From NCBI RefSeq assembly GCF_002270055.1, contig NZ_NIBG01000001.1, forward strand, positions 62,001-126,000: a stretch of DNA of 64,000 bases. The letters are read 5' to 3'. Made by a program: the position numbers and the translations under genes. Each line of letters opens with the position of its first letter. The first letter of the stretch is position 1. The DNA is from Anaeromicrobium sediminis (GTDB lineage: Bacteria > Bacillota > Clostridia > Peptostreptococcales > Thermotaleaceae). Below, piece after piece: positions 43,356-52,892 of this stretch. The notes beneath the pieces were generated by a model. It did not search any database. It was not told the origin of the DNA and worked only from the letters and a program-made list of their open reading frames with translations.

Positions 43356-44162
43356 ATGAAATTGTTTAGTAAATTATGTATACAGGTACATGAACAAGAG
43401 ACAAAAATAATTTATGGAAACTATAAAAACAATATGTTTAACATTAAAAAATTTTATACTCTTAATAATTCCTATGATGAATTTAATAGAATTGAGACTA
43501 TTAAGAGCCTACTAGCAGATGAAAAAATTAAATGTAAGAAAGTATATTTCATACTTAATAATCCTAACCTCATATGCAAAACTATACAAACTCCCATTAA
43601 GCAAAAAAGAAATATAGATTCTTTCATGAGATATGAGTGGGAAAAACATATACCTAAGAATAAAGAATATATTACTAGATACAGAATTCTAAAAAGTAGT
43701 CATGAAGGAATAAAGGTACTATGGGCAGCCTGCCCAAAGTATATGGTAGAGGAGTATATGGGGTTGTGTTTAGAGCTAAATCTAAGACCTCATGTGTTAG
43801 ATGTGGCTACAAATTCCATATTGAAAGTCTTTGAAAAAATTAATTTAAAGGAAACCATAGCTTTTATAAGGTTAGAAGAAAATTATTTATACTTAAATAT
43901 CATAAATGGCAAATATGACCTGATTAGTAAATCTATTAAAATACATGAGTCTAAATCCGTTATAGACATGGTAGGAAGGTTATTTAAGTATTTTGAACAG
44001 GAATACAAAAGTCCCGTAGAGAAAATTGCATTTATGGGGGATGTTTCTAATAAGCTAAAAGGATTGAATCTACCTACATTAAGGGAAATAAATCATATGA
44101 AAATTTCTAATGGGATTAGCATATTAGATAATGTGGAAATCTTAGGTTCAATTATGAAGTAA
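43356..44162 (+). CDS. pilM: PilM-like actin-fold pilus assembly protein
   Basis: A 268-residue protein with the order and style of PilM, the cytoplasmic partner of PilN. YFILNNPNLICKTIQTP and MRYEWEKHIPKNKEYI match the PilM adaptor region. The later half reads IAFIRLEENYLYLNII, an actin-like strand pair. It is shorter than the usual 350 residues because the C-terminal subdomain is reduced. The assignment relies on position before pilN as well as sequence. Confidence 0.75.
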   Translation: MKLFSKLCIQVHEQETKIIYGNYKNNMFNIKKFYTLNNSYDEFNRIETIKSLLADEKIKCKKVYFILNNPNLICKTIQTPIKQKRNIDSFMRYEWEKHIPKNKEYITRYRILKSSHEGIKVLWAACPKYMVEEYMGLCLELNLRPHVLDVATNSILKVFEKINLKETIAFIRLEENYLYLNIINGKYDLISKSIKIHESKSVIDMVGRLFKYFEQEYKSPVEKIAFMGDVSNKLKGLNLPTLREINHMKISNGISILDNVEILGSIMK

Positions 44163-44222
44163 AGATTAATTGAAATTAAATATTAGAGTTGTCAGTCATT
44201 AGATAAACAGGTAGGTGGACTA

Positions 44223-44723
44223 ATGAAGCAAATAAACTTTTTTAAAGAAGAAAAAAGAAAAAGTACAAAATATACTAATTATATAGTGTTTTTCCTCATA
44301 TTAAGTATATTTATTTGTGAAGGTTATATTTTAAAGAAAAAATCAGACATAATAAAAACTTTTAACAAAATTGATTATACTAACGCCAGAGGAGTAAAGC
44401 GAAATAAAGAATGCATTAAAAAGATTGATGAGGAAATCCAAAATATATGTAGAGCAAAAGGAAAAATTATAGATGAAGATAATATTAATGATTTATTATT
44501 GTTAACTATAATTGATATTGTACCTAAAGAAATTTCTTTAGAGGAGTTATCTGTTTCAAAAAATGAAATTTTTTTATATGGAAGGTCATCTTTATTAGGC
44601 AGTTTGCAAAACTATAAAAACAGTCTTATAAGTTTAAATGTCTTTGAGAATATTAAAATGGAAACTAGAAAAGTAAAAAAGGGATATGAATTTAATCTAT
44701 CCTTTAATATAGGAATGAAATAA
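44223..44723 (+). CDS. pilN: PilN-like pilus assembly protein
   Basis: 166 residues. The N-terminus MKQINFFKEEKRK is the conserved PilN type (the INLL-like segment that binds PilM). One membrane helix at about 20-38 is followed by a coiled coil and a small ferredoxin-like domain (ISLEELSVSKNEIFLYGRS). It begins 60 bp after pilM. It is followed 2 bp later by the PilO-like gene, the usual order. Confidence 0.8.
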   Translation: MKQINFFKEEKRKSTKYTNYIVFFLILSIFICEGYILKKKSDIIKTFNKIDYTNARGVKRNKECIKKIDEEIQNICRAKGKIIDEDNINDLLLLTIIDIVPKEISLEELSVSKNEIFLYGRSSLLGSLQNYKNSLISLNVFENIKMETRKVKKGYEFNLSFNIGMK

Positions 44724-44725
44724 GA

Positions 44726-45763
44726 ATGATTAAATATATTAAGAAGAAAAAATATTGCCTCTTTATATTTATAATATTGAATTTAATAGTTTTTTCCTAT
44801 GAAGAGGCAAGTAGGGCAATTACTATAAAAGAGAGAGCCATAAAAGTTGATTCTAATTTTAGTAAAATTAAAGAAAGTCTAAAAAATGCTAATGAATATT
44901 TAAGTGAATATGAATCTAAAAAAGCAAAACTAAATAATGAAAAGAAGGATTTTTTCATTAACTTAGAAGAAGATAAGGCTATTACTTTAATAGAAAAATT
45001 TTTCAATATGAACAATTTAAATTTAATTAACATAGGTCTAGTGAAAGAGGAAAATATATCTAGCACATTTAACTGTTGGCTTATAAACACGGAATTTTCT
45101 GGAACATTTGAAGAGATAATAAATCTGCTTAGTTCCTTAAGAAATTATGAAAAAAATATAATTATAAGTGAAGTGGATTTGAGAAAATTGGAAAAGGGTC
45201 TTATTAAGGGGAATATGAACTTGTGCGTATATAATATTGAAGAAAAAAATGCCCTTACCATTATACCTCAGGTCATGTATTTTCCTATTGAAATAAATAA
45301 TAATCCTTTTAATAGAATTGAAAAAGAGGAGAAAACAATAGATAAAAGCCAGTCTTTACCATATTTTAAATATGGTCCAAATCTTTTAACTAAGGGAAGT
45401 ACTGTAGAAAGCACATTAACTTTCAACGAAGATTTTGTGAAAATAGATTATAAGTTCTATGGTAATGGGGCTACTAAATTAATTTTGTTTTTTAATAAGG
45501 ATATTCCAATTACAAAAGAGACTAAAATTTTAAGATGTGAAATAGTTGGAATAGAAGACGAAAATATTTTAGCAGAAATGATTATTAAGGACAACGAGAG
45601 AACTATTCATAAAATAATGCCAACAAGAAATGAAGGGGATTATCTATTTGACTTAAATGGAATTGAAACTACGTCAGTAATTCAACGATTAGAGTTTTCA
45701 ATTAAAACAAAAAAAAATGGCAGTATATATATAAAGTCTATATATATGAGTGAGGAGATATAA
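44726..45763 (+). CDS. PilO-like protein with extra C-terminal beta-sandwich
   Basis: 345 residues. The first 190 follow the PilO plan: a membrane helix at about 9-25, a coiled coil (KIKESLKNANEYLSEYESKK), then a small alpha/beta domain with FSGTFEEIINLLSSLRNY. The last 150 residues are unlike PilO. They are beta-rich (STLTFNEDFVKIDYKFYGNG, IYIKSIYMSEEI) and look like a carbohydrate-binding or jelly-roll sandwich. PilO proteins are usually about 200 residues, so this appears to be a fusion. It could contact the cell wall. The sandwich is an inference. Confidence 0.65.
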   Translation: MIKYIKKKKYCLFIFIILNLIVFSYEEASRAITIKERAIKVDSNFSKIKESLKNANEYLSEYESKKAKLNNEKKDFFINLEEDKAITLIEKFFNMNNLNLINIGLVKEENISSTFNCWLINTEFSGTFEEIINLLSSLRNYEKNIIISEVDLRKLEKGLIKGNMNLCVYNIEEKNALTIIPQVMYFPIEINNNPFNRIEKEEKTIDKSQSLPYFKYGPNLLTKGSTVESTLTFNEDFVKIDYKFYGNGATKLILFFNKDIPITKETKILRCEIVGIEDENILAEMIIKDNERTIHKIMPTRNEGDYLFDLNGIETTSVIQRLEFSIKTKKNGSIYIKSIYMSEEI

Positions 45764-45765
45764 AA

Positions 45766-46950
45766 GTGAAAAAAATCATTTTTATAATTATATCAATATT
45801 ATTAATTTCTTTTAATATAACATATGCTCAATCCAGTGAAGGAGAGAAAGCAGGGAATAAAATTGGGGCTCAAGCAGGAAAATTCAAAGGGGAAGCCGAT
45901 TATATTAATGGAAGGAAAAAGGATTGGGAAAAAGCAATTTTAAAAGATTATGAAATAATCAGCGAATGTAATTTACAAAGGGAAACACCAGAATATATAT
46001 TAAATTTTGTAAAGGGTTATAAAGATGGATTTAAAAAAGAATATAACAAAAACTTTTCATTAAAAAATATAAATACCATTAAAATGAATGTAAACTATAT
46101 TAAGTTAAAGCCTGATAAACTTACAGGAGAAAGTAAGGATAAAGTATTTAGTATAGACTTTACTAAGAATAGATTTTATAAGGACATATACCTATCTATA
46201 AAGAAAAAAACATATAATATACCTGAAAAATACGAAAAACTTACAAGCATATATGAAGTTAATATGGAAGGTTATAAGGAAAACATATATGAGCCTATAC
46301 AAGTATCTTTTGACTTCCCTTATAAGGAAAATGTAGGAATATATGAGCTTAGGGATAAGGGATGGATATATTTATATACTAAATCTTTAGATAAACGAAG
46401 TTATACAGATATAGAGAAGATTAGGTACTCAGGAGGTACATATGCCCTATTGAGAGATAATTACTTTAAATGCCCAAAGGATATTAATACAAATTGGGCT
46501 GCAGAAGAAATATATACATTTACTAAAAGAGGATACATAAGTACTAGCTATGATTTAACCTATAAGCCGGAAGAAGAAATGGAATTAGGAGAATTTATAA
46601 GGTTATTAGACAAAATAGACAAAAATGACTTTTTAATGGAGAATAATATATCAATACCAACTGAATTTGGCCAATATGGTAATTCTATTGAAAGTATCAT
46701 AAGAAAAAAGTATTTAAAAGAAGAAGACTTAAGGAAAATTGATCCTTATGAAAGTTTAAATTATAAAATGTTTGAAAAAATATTAAAAAGAATACCTGGA
46801 AATAGTAATTTCTCATGGAAAGAAATTGAAAATAAAATTCTCAATGAAAAATATAAAAAATCAGAGAGCACTAACGTAATGGATATACCTATGAAAAGGT
46901 CAGAAGTAATATATACCCTATACCACTTAGAGGAAAATAAGATAATATGA
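45766..46950 (+). CDS. Exported protein with SLH domain, in the pilus operon
   Basis: 394 residues with a signal peptide (1-22). A glycine-spaced helical stretch GEKAGNKIGAQAGKFKGEAD follows, then a beta-rich region. From about residue 235 comes an S-layer homology pattern (INTNWAAEEIYTFTKRGYIS ... MELGEFIRLL), with a weaker one near the end (VMDIPMKRSEVIYTLYHL). SLH domains bind pyruvylated wall polymers, so this may anchor the pilus machine to the wall. GTG 45766 starts 2 bp after the previous stop; the 3' end overlaps the next gene by 4 bp. Confidence 0.75.
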   Translation: MKKIIFIIISILLISFNITYAQSSEGEKAGNKIGAQAGKFKGEADYINGRKKDWEKAILKDYEIISECNLQRETPEYILNFVKGYKDGFKKEYNKNFSLKNINTIKMNVNYIKLKPDKLTGESKDKVFSIDFTKNRFYKDIYLSIKKKTYNIPEKYEKLTSIYEVNMEGYKENIYEPIQVSFDFPYKENVGIYELRDKGWIYLYTKSLDKRSYTDIEKIRYSGGTYALLRDNYFKCPKDINTNWAAEEIYTFTKRGYISTSYDLTYKPEEEMELGEFIRLLDKIDKNDFLMENNISIPTEFGQYGNSIESIIRKKYLKEEDLRKIDPYESLNYKMFEKILKRIPGNSNFSWKEIENKILNEKYKKSESTNVMDIPMKRSEVIYTLYHLEENKII

Positions 46951-47384
46951 GAAATAAAGGTATATCATTAATTGAAATGGTATTAGTCATGGCCATTATA
47001 GGTATAATATTTACCCTTTCAATTAAGTTTAATAATAATAAAATAGATGATTTCTTATTGTGTTCCACAGGGAAAGTAATAAAGAGTTATATTGAAGTTG
47101 CAAAGGAAATGAGTCTTAAAGAACAATCCTCATATAAGTTGGTTTTTAGTGAAAAGAACAATACTATAAAGATAAAGGAAAGAAATTTTAATCCTAAAGT
47201 TATAGATCATATTAAAATAAATGATAGGATCAAATTTATACATAATGGAATAAAGATTTTAGAGTTTAATTCTAATGGAAACAGTGGGTATTTTAACATT
47301 GTCATAAAAAATAAAAATAATAAAAAAATAGAAATTAAAGTACTTCCTGTAACAAATGAAGTGAAGGTAGAGGATATAAAATGA
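46947..47384 (+). CDS. Minor prepilin (GspH/FimT-like)
   Basis: A 145-residue prepilin-like protein: leader MRNKG, then ISLIEMVLVMAIIGIIFTLS with Glu5 and the assembly helix. The globular part is small and beta-rich, in the manner of FimT/GspH tip proteins. It overlaps both neighbours by 4 bp and so is translationally coupled. Probably part of the tip complex that starts pilus assembly. Confidence 0.82.
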   Translation: MRNKGISLIEMVLVMAIIGIIFTLSIKFNNNKIDDFLLCSTGKVIKSYIEVAKEMSLKEQSSYKLVFSEKNNTIKIKERNFNPKVIDHIKINDRIKFIHNGIKILEFNSNGNSGYFNIVIKNKNNKKIEIKVLPVTNEVKVEDIK

Positions 47385-47713
47385 AAAAATTTGAAAAGGG
47401 CATGACTTTAATAGAAGTCTTAATCTGTTTAGTCCTATTAACAACCATTAGCTCCATTGGAATAAAGTCTTGTGTGTTATTAAATAAGATGAAAAAGCTA
47501 CATACCTATAATCATATGACTAAAAGTGTTAATATGATGGAAGAATTTAAAGGACGAAAAAAGCTAAAAGAAGAGATAGACGTTTCAAATTATAATAATA
47601 TGACTTTAATAACAATCAAAGGTGAAGAAGTTCTCTATAGACTACAGGGAAATCATGACTTATTTAATGGAGAAATTCATGAAGAATATGAGGCATATAA
47701 TGGGGATATGTAA
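47381..47713 (+). CDS. Minor prepilin (GspI/PilV-like)
   Basis: 110 residues: leader MKKFEKG, then MTLIEVLICLVLLTTISSIG. This is short for a pilin; the globular part is only about 75 residues, as in GspI/PilV tip subunits. It overlaps the upstream gene by 4 bp and abuts the next one directly. Confidence 0.78.
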   Translation: MKKFEKGMTLIEVLICLVLLTTISSIGIKSCVLLNKMKKLHTYNHMTKSVNMMEEFKGRKKLKEEIDVSNYNNMTLITIKGEEVLYRLQGNHDLFNGEIHEEYEAYNGDM

Positions 47714-48208
47714 ATGAAAGGAAAAAAAGGGGTAACATTAATAGAATTAATCCTATCCATGGGGATTATGATTATAATATTATCTACAAGCATGATGATA
47801 TTTACCCTATACTGTAAAAAATATGTTTATACCTGTGTGGAATTAGAACATAGATTGGATTTGAAAGAAGCTGCTGAATTAATTGAAAATAGTATTGGGC
47901 AATTAAATAAAGATAATATTCAGTTTAAAGGAAAAGACATGGTTTTAGAGGGAATTGACTTTCATGGAAAGGTATATAAAATAAGTTTAAATGGAAAGTA
48001 CACGAGTAGTAAGAATGTAGTATTGTATTATTATGAAAACTTAGGACAATTAAGAAGAAACTTATCAGGAGAACAGAATGTATTAAGTAGAAACATAGAA
48101 TATATTAAGGTAAATGAAATTATACCATCTAGGTTGATTAGAATAATAATAGGAGATAAATTTCAAAATGAAGAAACGAGAATGATCTACATAGGTGAAA
48201 GTAAATGA
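47714..48208 (+). CDS. Minor prepilin (GspJ/PilW-like)
   Basis: 164 residues: leader MKGKKG, then VTLIELILSMGIMIIILSTS. The middle part with LRRNLSGEQNVLSRNIEYI is the GspJ/PilW style. It starts on the base after the previous stop codon and overlaps the next gene by 4 bp. Third of the set that normally forms a tip complex. Confidence 0.8.
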   Translation: MKGKKGVTLIELILSMGIMIIILSTSMMIFTLYCKKYVYTCVELEHRLDLKEAAELIENSIGQLNKDNIQFKGKDMVLEGIDFHGKVYKISLNGKYTSSKNVVLYYYENLGQLRRNLSGEQNVLSRNIEYIKVNEIIPSRLIRIIIGDKFQNEETRMIYIGESK

Positions 48209-48771
48209 AAGGATTTATATATATAAACTTAATAATAATTTTAGTAGTAGTTATGATGGTAACAGGTGTAATAGTGACTATTAATCTACATAATAACATG
48301 AAAATACAATTGAGGTGTGACTATTTTAAAGCTAAGTACTTAGCTGAAAGTGGAGTAGAAGAAGTTACTGATAGGATTTACGAGGAAGTTAGTGCTCATA
48401 TAGATTCATATTTAGTGAAGACAAAAGAACACAAACTAGCTTATATGAATAAGAAAGAAAAAGAGTATACTCCTTTAGATATACATAAGTACATAAACAA
48501 ACCTTTTATTGAAGATATTCATAATTACAATTATAAAAGATTAAATATGTTTAACTATGTACACGATCATGAGTATGAGATTATAACCACATATGAACCA
48601 AAATACAATGGGATTATAATAGAAAGTAAGGGAATATATAATAGAAGTAAAAGCAAAATACAGGTCATTGTTGAATTAACAAAATTGGAAGTAGATTATT
48701 ATGATGAAAATAACATACCCATTGTAAAAATTAAGTCTCCAGAGATTGTAGAATATAAATATATTTATTAA
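48205..48771 (+). CDS. GspK/PilX-like minor pilin
   Basis: 188 residues. The N-terminus MKGFIYINLIIILVVVMMVT has a two-residue leader and a hydrophobic helix, but position 5 of the mature form is Asn instead of Glu, which is typical of GspK tip proteins. The segment CDYFKAKYLAESGVEEVTDRI is the PilX/GspK signature (AESGxE). It ends the pilus operon. Together with the three preceding prepilins it would form the initiating tip. Confidence 0.77.
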   Translation: MKGFIYINLIIILVVVMMVTGVIVTINLHNNMKIQLRCDYFKAKYLAESGVEEVTDRIYEEVSAHIDSYLVKTKEHKLAYMNKKEKEYTPLDIHKYINKPFIEDIHNYNYKRLNMFNYVHDHEYEIITTYEPKYNGIIIESKGIYNRSKSKIQVIVELTKLEVDYYDENNIPIVKIKSPEIVEYKYIY

Positions 48772-48891
48772 GAAATACTACCATACATAAAAGTACATTA
48801 AGAGAAAATAAAGTATAAAATTCTACTCAAAATAACTAATTTGTGATATCATAATAAAAGATATGCAAAATTTACATATTGCATAGTCTTC

Positions 48892-49977
48892 ATGGAGGTG
48901 ATTCCTATAGAACAGCGAATCAATAATCTTAAAAATCTATTCAATGAAAGTAATTTGGAAGCTGCTTTAATATATAAACCGGAAAACAGAAGATATTTTA
49001 GTGGATTTACTGGTACTAGTGGGTATGTACTTATTACTAAGGATAAAAATTATTTTTTAACAGATTTTAGATATGTAGAACAGGCTAAAAATCAATGTAG
49101 AGCCTATGATATATTAAAGTTTGATAATAATTCAAAGGGAAATAGTCTATACGATATTATTGAGAAGTTAAATGTTAGGAAAATTGGATTTGAATCTGAG
49201 TTTATCACACTTAAAGAATATGAAACATTGAAAAACAAAATATCTAATACGGATTTCATTCCAATTGACGATGAAATTAAAGATTTAAGAAAAATTAAGG
49301 ATTCAATAGAGGTAGAATACATAAGAAAAGCAGCTAGTATAGCTGATGAAGCTTTTGCTCACATCTGTAGTTTTATTAAACCAGGAATTACGGAGAGAGA
49401 TATAGCAATAGAACTTGAGTTTTTCATGAAGAAAAGGGGTGCTACTGAGTTATCTTTTGATTCAATTGTGGCATCTGGAAAGAGATCTGCACTTCCTCAT
49501 GGAGTGTACACGGATAAGATTATTGAAAATGGAGACTTTATAACACTTGATTTTGGTTGTGTATATGAAGGATATTGTTCTGACATGACTAGAACTATAG
49601 TTGTGGGTAAGGCCAATGAAAAACAAAAGGAAATTTATAATATAGTTTTAGAGGCTCAAAAGAGGGCTTTAGAAAATATAAGGCCTAATGTAGAGTGTTC
49701 AAAAATAGATAAAATCGCTAGAGACTACATAAGTGAAAAGGGTTATGGCGAATATTTTGGTCATGGTCTAGGCCATGGAGTAGGAATGGAAGTTCATGAA
49801 AGTCCAAGATTATCTCCAGTTAGCAGTGACATATTGAAGCCTAATATGGTTGTTACAGATGAACCTGGAATTTATGTTCCGCAGTTCGGAGGAGTAAGAA
49901 TAGAAGATTTAGTAGTAGTTACTAATGAGGGACATGAAGTTCTATCCAAGTCACCAAAAGAATTAATAGAATTATAA
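48892..49977 (+). CDS. M24 family Xaa-Pro aminopeptidase
   Basis: A 361-residue metallopeptidase. The creatinase-type N-domain starts [12 protein letters not shown]. The 'pita-bread' catalytic domain has the metal ligands in [17 protein letters not shown] (two Asp), [14 protein letters not shown] (His), DEPGIYVP (Glu) and GVRIED (Glu). It removes an N-terminal residue ahead of proline. ATG 48892 lies inside a strong Shine-Dalgarno (GGAGGTGAT at 48894-48902), so the true start may be a rare ATA at 48907. It is followed by efp 17 bp later, a conserved pair in Firmicutes. Confidence 0.92.
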   Translation: MEVIPIEQRINNLKNLFNESNLEAALIYKPENRRYFSGFTGTSGYVLITKDKNYFLTDFRYVEQAKNQCRAYDILKFDNNSKGNSLYDIIEKLNVRKIGFESEFITLKEYETLKNKISNTDFIPIDDEIKDLRKIKDSIEVEYIRKAASIADEAFAHICSFIKPGITERDIAIELEFFMKKRGATELSFDSIVASGKRSALPHGVYTDKIIENGDFITLDFGCVYEGYCSDMTRTIVVGKANEKQKEIYNIVLEAQKRALENIRPNVECSKIDKIARDYISEKGYGEYFGHGLGHGVGMEVHESPRLSPVSSDILKPNMVVTDEPGIYVPQFGGVRIEDLVVVTNEGHEVLSKSPKELIEL

Positions 49978-49994
49978 AATGTGGAGGGATAATA

Positions 49995-50552
49995 ATGATT
50001 TACGCAGGAGATTTTAGAAAAGGTATTACATTTGAAATAAACGGGGTTCCACATGTGATATTGGACTTCCAACATGTAAAGCCTGGAAAGGGAGCAGCTT
50101 TCGTTAGAACTAAGTATAGAAATATAATGACAGGAGCTACTCGTGAAGAGGCCTTTAATCCAAACGATAAGTTTAAAAAAGCTCATATTGAAACTAAAGA
50201 AATGCAATATTTATATAGCGATGGAGATTTATATTATTTCATGGATAATGAAACATATGATCAAGTTCCAATTACAAAAGAGAATGTAGAGGAAGCAATT
50301 AAGTACATAAGGGAAAATGATATGGCAACAGTTAAGTTTTTCAATGGAAGTGCATTCCAAGTAGATCCTCCTAACTTTGTAGAGTTAGCTGTAATTGAAA
50401 CAGAACCAGGAATTAAAGGGGCTACTGCTACTAACGTTACTAAGCCAGCTACAGTAGAAACAGGGGCAATTGTTCATGTTCCAGTTTTTATTAATGAAGG
50501 AGATAAAATTAAAATAGATACAAGATCCGGTGATTATTTATCTAGAGCTTAG
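49995..50552 (+). CDS. efp: Elongation factor P
   Basis: A 185-residue factor that relieves ribosome stalling at consecutive prolines. Three OB-like domains are seen. The tip loop with the residue that is modified in other bacteria reads [14 protein letters not shown], with K32 at the tip. The C-terminal [17 protein letters not shown] is the family ending. The RBS GTGGAGGGAT precedes ATG 49995. Confidence 0.97.
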   Translation: MIYAGDFRKGITFEINGVPHVILDFQHVKPGKGAAFVRTKYRNIMTGATREEAFNPNDKFKKAHIETKEMQYLYSDGDLYYFMDNETYDQVPITKENVEEAIKYIRENDMATVKFFNGSAFQVDPPNFVELAVIETEPGIKGATATNVTKPATVETGAIVHVPVFINEGDKIKIDTRSGDYLSRA

Positions 50553-50593
50553 GCAATACTATTATAGTAACTAAGCAAAAGGAGGTCGTATCT

Positions 50594-50989
50594 GTGAACT
50601 ATCTATATGAAAAAGTTGCGTACTTAAGAGGTTTAGCAGAAGGCATCGAAGTAACTGAATGCTCAAAAGAAGGAAAATTGCTTGTAGGGATTCTAGATGT
50701 ACTTGAAGAATTTGCTGATTCACTATCTGATTTAAATGAAGAAGTAGAAGAGTTAGATGAATACGTTGAGTGTATTGATGAAGACTTATCTGAAGTGGAA
50801 GAAGTTTTATTTGAAGAAGACGACGACGATGATGATCTACTAGAAGATGATGTTGATTTAGTTGAAGTGGAGTGCCCAAGCTGTGGAGACACAATTTATT
50901 TAGATGATGAAGTAATGTATAACAATGATGAAGAAACTGAATTATTGTGTCCAAGCTGTAACGAGCATATGTATGTTGAGCCAAATTAA
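50594..50989 (+). CDS. CD1247-type acidic zinc-ribbon protein
   Basis: 131 residues. The N-terminal YLYEKVAYLRGLAEGIEV fits the CD1247 N-terminal domain family of clostridia. A very acidic middle (EEDDDDDDLLEDDVDLVEVE) follows, then a zinc ribbon with CPSCGDT and CPSCNEH. The start is GTG 50594 with AGGAGGTCG upstream. It is often found between efp and spoIIIA. The function is unknown. Confidence 0.82.
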   Translation: MNYLYEKVAYLRGLAEGIEVTECSKEGKLLVGILDVLEEFADSLSDLNEEVEELDEYVECIDEDLSEVEEVLFEEDDDDDDLLEDDVDLVEVECPSCGDTIYLDDEVMYNNDEETELLCPSCNEHMYVEPN

Positions 50990-51001
50990 TAAAAAATAAA
51001 A

Positions 51002-51038
51002 AAAGATTCCTAATTAATTTAATTAGGAATCTTTTTTT
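51002..51038 (+). terminator. Terminator before spoIIIA
   Basis: AAAGATTCCTAATT (51002-51015) pairs with AATTAGGAATCTTT (51021-51034), followed by T. A weak sigma-E-like site (GGCATAAT at 51046-51053) lies between it and spoIIIAA. Confidence 0.85.
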
Positions 51039-51099
51039 ATTTTTTGGCATAATTCCAAATGAATTTAAATATTAATGATATAAAGGAGGACATGTTATT

Positions 51100-52110
51100 A
51101 TGAATTTTTCAAAATACAATAACTTCTTAAAAAAAGAGAAAAGTTTGCCCTATAATGTAATGGAAATATTTCCATTGAATATAAGAAATATATTATTAAA
51201 GATCTCAGAAGAAAGATTAAATGGGATAGAAGAAATTAGATTGCGCACAAATCGACCATTAATAATAAATAAATCTAATAAGGATTTTTTAATTAATAAT
51301 TTAGGCCATATGGAAACTAACCTAAATGAGCCTTACTTAGTGTCTAAAGAGGATATATTAAAAACATATCAATTAGTGACAGATTATTCAATATATGCTT
51401 TTGAAGAAGATATAAAAAATGGATTCATAACTTTGAAAGATGGTCATAGGGTGGGCATTTGTGGACGTGTAGTTTTTAATAAGAGTGGAATTCAAACTAT
51501 ACAAGATATATCTGGATTAAATGTGAGAATAGCCCATGAAAAGGTGGGTGTATCTAACTTTCTTATGAAATATTTGATTAATAATTCCATAGAGATTTAT
51601 AATACATTAATAATTTCTCCTCCTCAATGTGGCAAAACCACTTTATTAAGGGATATTATAAGAAATTTTAGTAATGGCATTAAAAAATTAAATTATGAAG
51701 GAACAAATGTGGGGGTTGTAGATGAACGTTCAGAAATTTGTGCTATGTATAAGGGAATTCCTCAGAACAATATAGGCATAAGAACAGATGTATTAGATGC
51801 TTGTCCAAAGTCTGAAGGTATATTTATGCTCTTAAGATCCATGTCTCCTAATGTTATTGCCACTGATGAAATTGGAAAGAAAGAAGATGTACACGCAATT
51901 AAGAGTATTTTAAATGCAGGTGTAAAGGTAATAACAACCATACATGGATATGATATAGACGATATTAAAAATAGAGAATATGTAGGAGAGTTAATAAATA
52001 AAAAAATATTTCAGCGTATTTTAGTTTTAACTAATAATCCTAAAGTAGGAACTGTAAAGGAAATAATTGATGGGAGAAATATGAGTAAGATATATGAATT
52101 TACTAATTAA
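51100..52110 (+). CDS. spoIIIAA: Stage III sporulation ATPase SpoIIIAA
   Basis: 336 residues. A secretion-ATPase-like protein that powers the mother cell to forespore channel (the 'feeding tube'). The Walker A motif is SPPQCGKTTLLRD, with VVDERSEI and the Walker B-like NVIATDEIG. The N-terminal part includes IEEIRLRTNRPL. It heads the eight-gene spoIIIA operon, which in other species is transcribed by sigma-E in the mother cell. RBS AAAGGAGG precedes ATG 51100. Confidence 0.96.
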   Translation: MNFSKYNNFLKKEKSLPYNVMEIFPLNIRNILLKISEERLNGIEEIRLRTNRPLIINKSNKDFLINNLGHMETNLNEPYLVSKEDILKTYQLVTDYSIYAFEEDIKNGFITLKDGHRVGICGRVVFNKSGIQTIQDISGLNVRIAHEKVGVSNFLMKYLINNSIEIYNTLIISPPQCGKTTLLRDIIRNFSNGIKKLNYEGTNVGVVDERSEICAMYKGIPQNNIGIRTDVLDACPKSEGIFMLLRSMSPNVIATDEIGKKEDVHAIKSILNAGVKVITTIHGYDIDDIKNREYVGELINKKIFQRILVLTNNPKVGTVKEIIDGRNMSKIYEFTN

Positions 52111-52128
52111 AACAAAGGAGGAGTTAAA

Positions 52129-52650
52129 TTGTTGATTAAGTTAGTTTTGTCAACCTTAATTATAGGAGCATGTACTTTCATAGGCTATATGTATTCGTAC
52201 TCCTATACTCAACGATTTAAAGAGCTAAAAGCTCTATATAGTAGCATACAGCAATTAGAAACAGAAATAATGTTTACATCATCGAGATTAGTTGATGCAT
52301 TACATAGGGCTGGAGAATATTCTAAAGATAGCATAGGAAGAGTGTTTATAGAGATCTCAAATTTGCTATCAACTAAAAGGGGATATACAGTAGAGGAGGC
52401 ATTTAAAATAACTATAGATAAAGAAGCTAATAATCTATTTGTCTTAAAAGATGATATTGACATAGTATATAATCTATTTTTAAATTTAGGTTATATGGAC
52501 AAGGAACACCAACAAAGTTTTTTTAAAAGCTCTTATGTAGAATTAGAGCAACAAAAAAGAGAAGCCTATGAATTGGCAAAACGATATGGAAATATGTACA
52601 GAAAAATAGGAGCTTTAATTGGAATTGCCATAGTAGTAATTTTTATATAA
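52129..52650 (+). CDS. spoIIIAB: Stage III sporulation protein SpoIIIAB
   Basis: A 173-residue protein similar to the GspF/PilC platform fold, the membrane base of the SpoIIIA channel. Membrane segments lie at about 4-22 and 153-171, around a helical cytoplasmic part (RFKELKALYSSIQQLETEI). The start is TTG 52129 after AGGAGGAG; a second TTG follows directly. Confidence 0.93.
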   Translation: MLIKLVLSTLIIGACTFIGYMYSYSYTQRFKELKALYSSIQQLETEIMFTSSRLVDALHRAGEYSKDSIGRVFIEISNLLSTKRGYTVEEAFKITIDKEANNLFVLKDDIDIVYNLFLNLGYMDKEHQQSFFKSSYVELEQQKREAYELAKRYGNMYRKIGALIGIAIVVIFI

Positions 52651-52674
52651 ACCCAAAGTCTAAGGAGGATTGCT

Positions 52675-52878
52675 ATGAATGTTAGTGTTGATTTGATTTT
52701 TAAAATTGCAGGAATAGGTATAGTAGTAACAGTATTAAACCAGGTACTTATACGCTCGGGCAGGGATGACCAAGCAATGATGACTACATTAGCAGGAATA
52801 ATCGTTGTATTATTCATGATTATAAAAATGATAAGTGAATTGTTTGCTACTGTAAAGACCATGTTTCAACTTTACTGA
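52675..52878 (+). CDS. spoIIIAC: Stage III sporulation protein SpoIIIAC
   Basis: A 67-residue protein with two membrane helices (about 7-25 and 36-58) separated by RSGRDDQAMM. Length and sequence match SpoIIIAC, a membrane subunit of the channel. RBS AAGGAGG precedes ATG 52675. Confidence 0.95.
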   Translation: MNVSVDLIFKIAGIGIVVTVLNQVLIRSGRDDQAMMTTLAGIIVVLFMIIKMISELFATVKTMFQLY

Positions 52879-52892
52879 TAAGGGTGATTTGT

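Noticed and set aside
50571-51050. 159-codon minus-strand frame
   Set aside because: It is a leucine- and histidine-rich shadow of the acidic CD1247-type gene on the plus strand.
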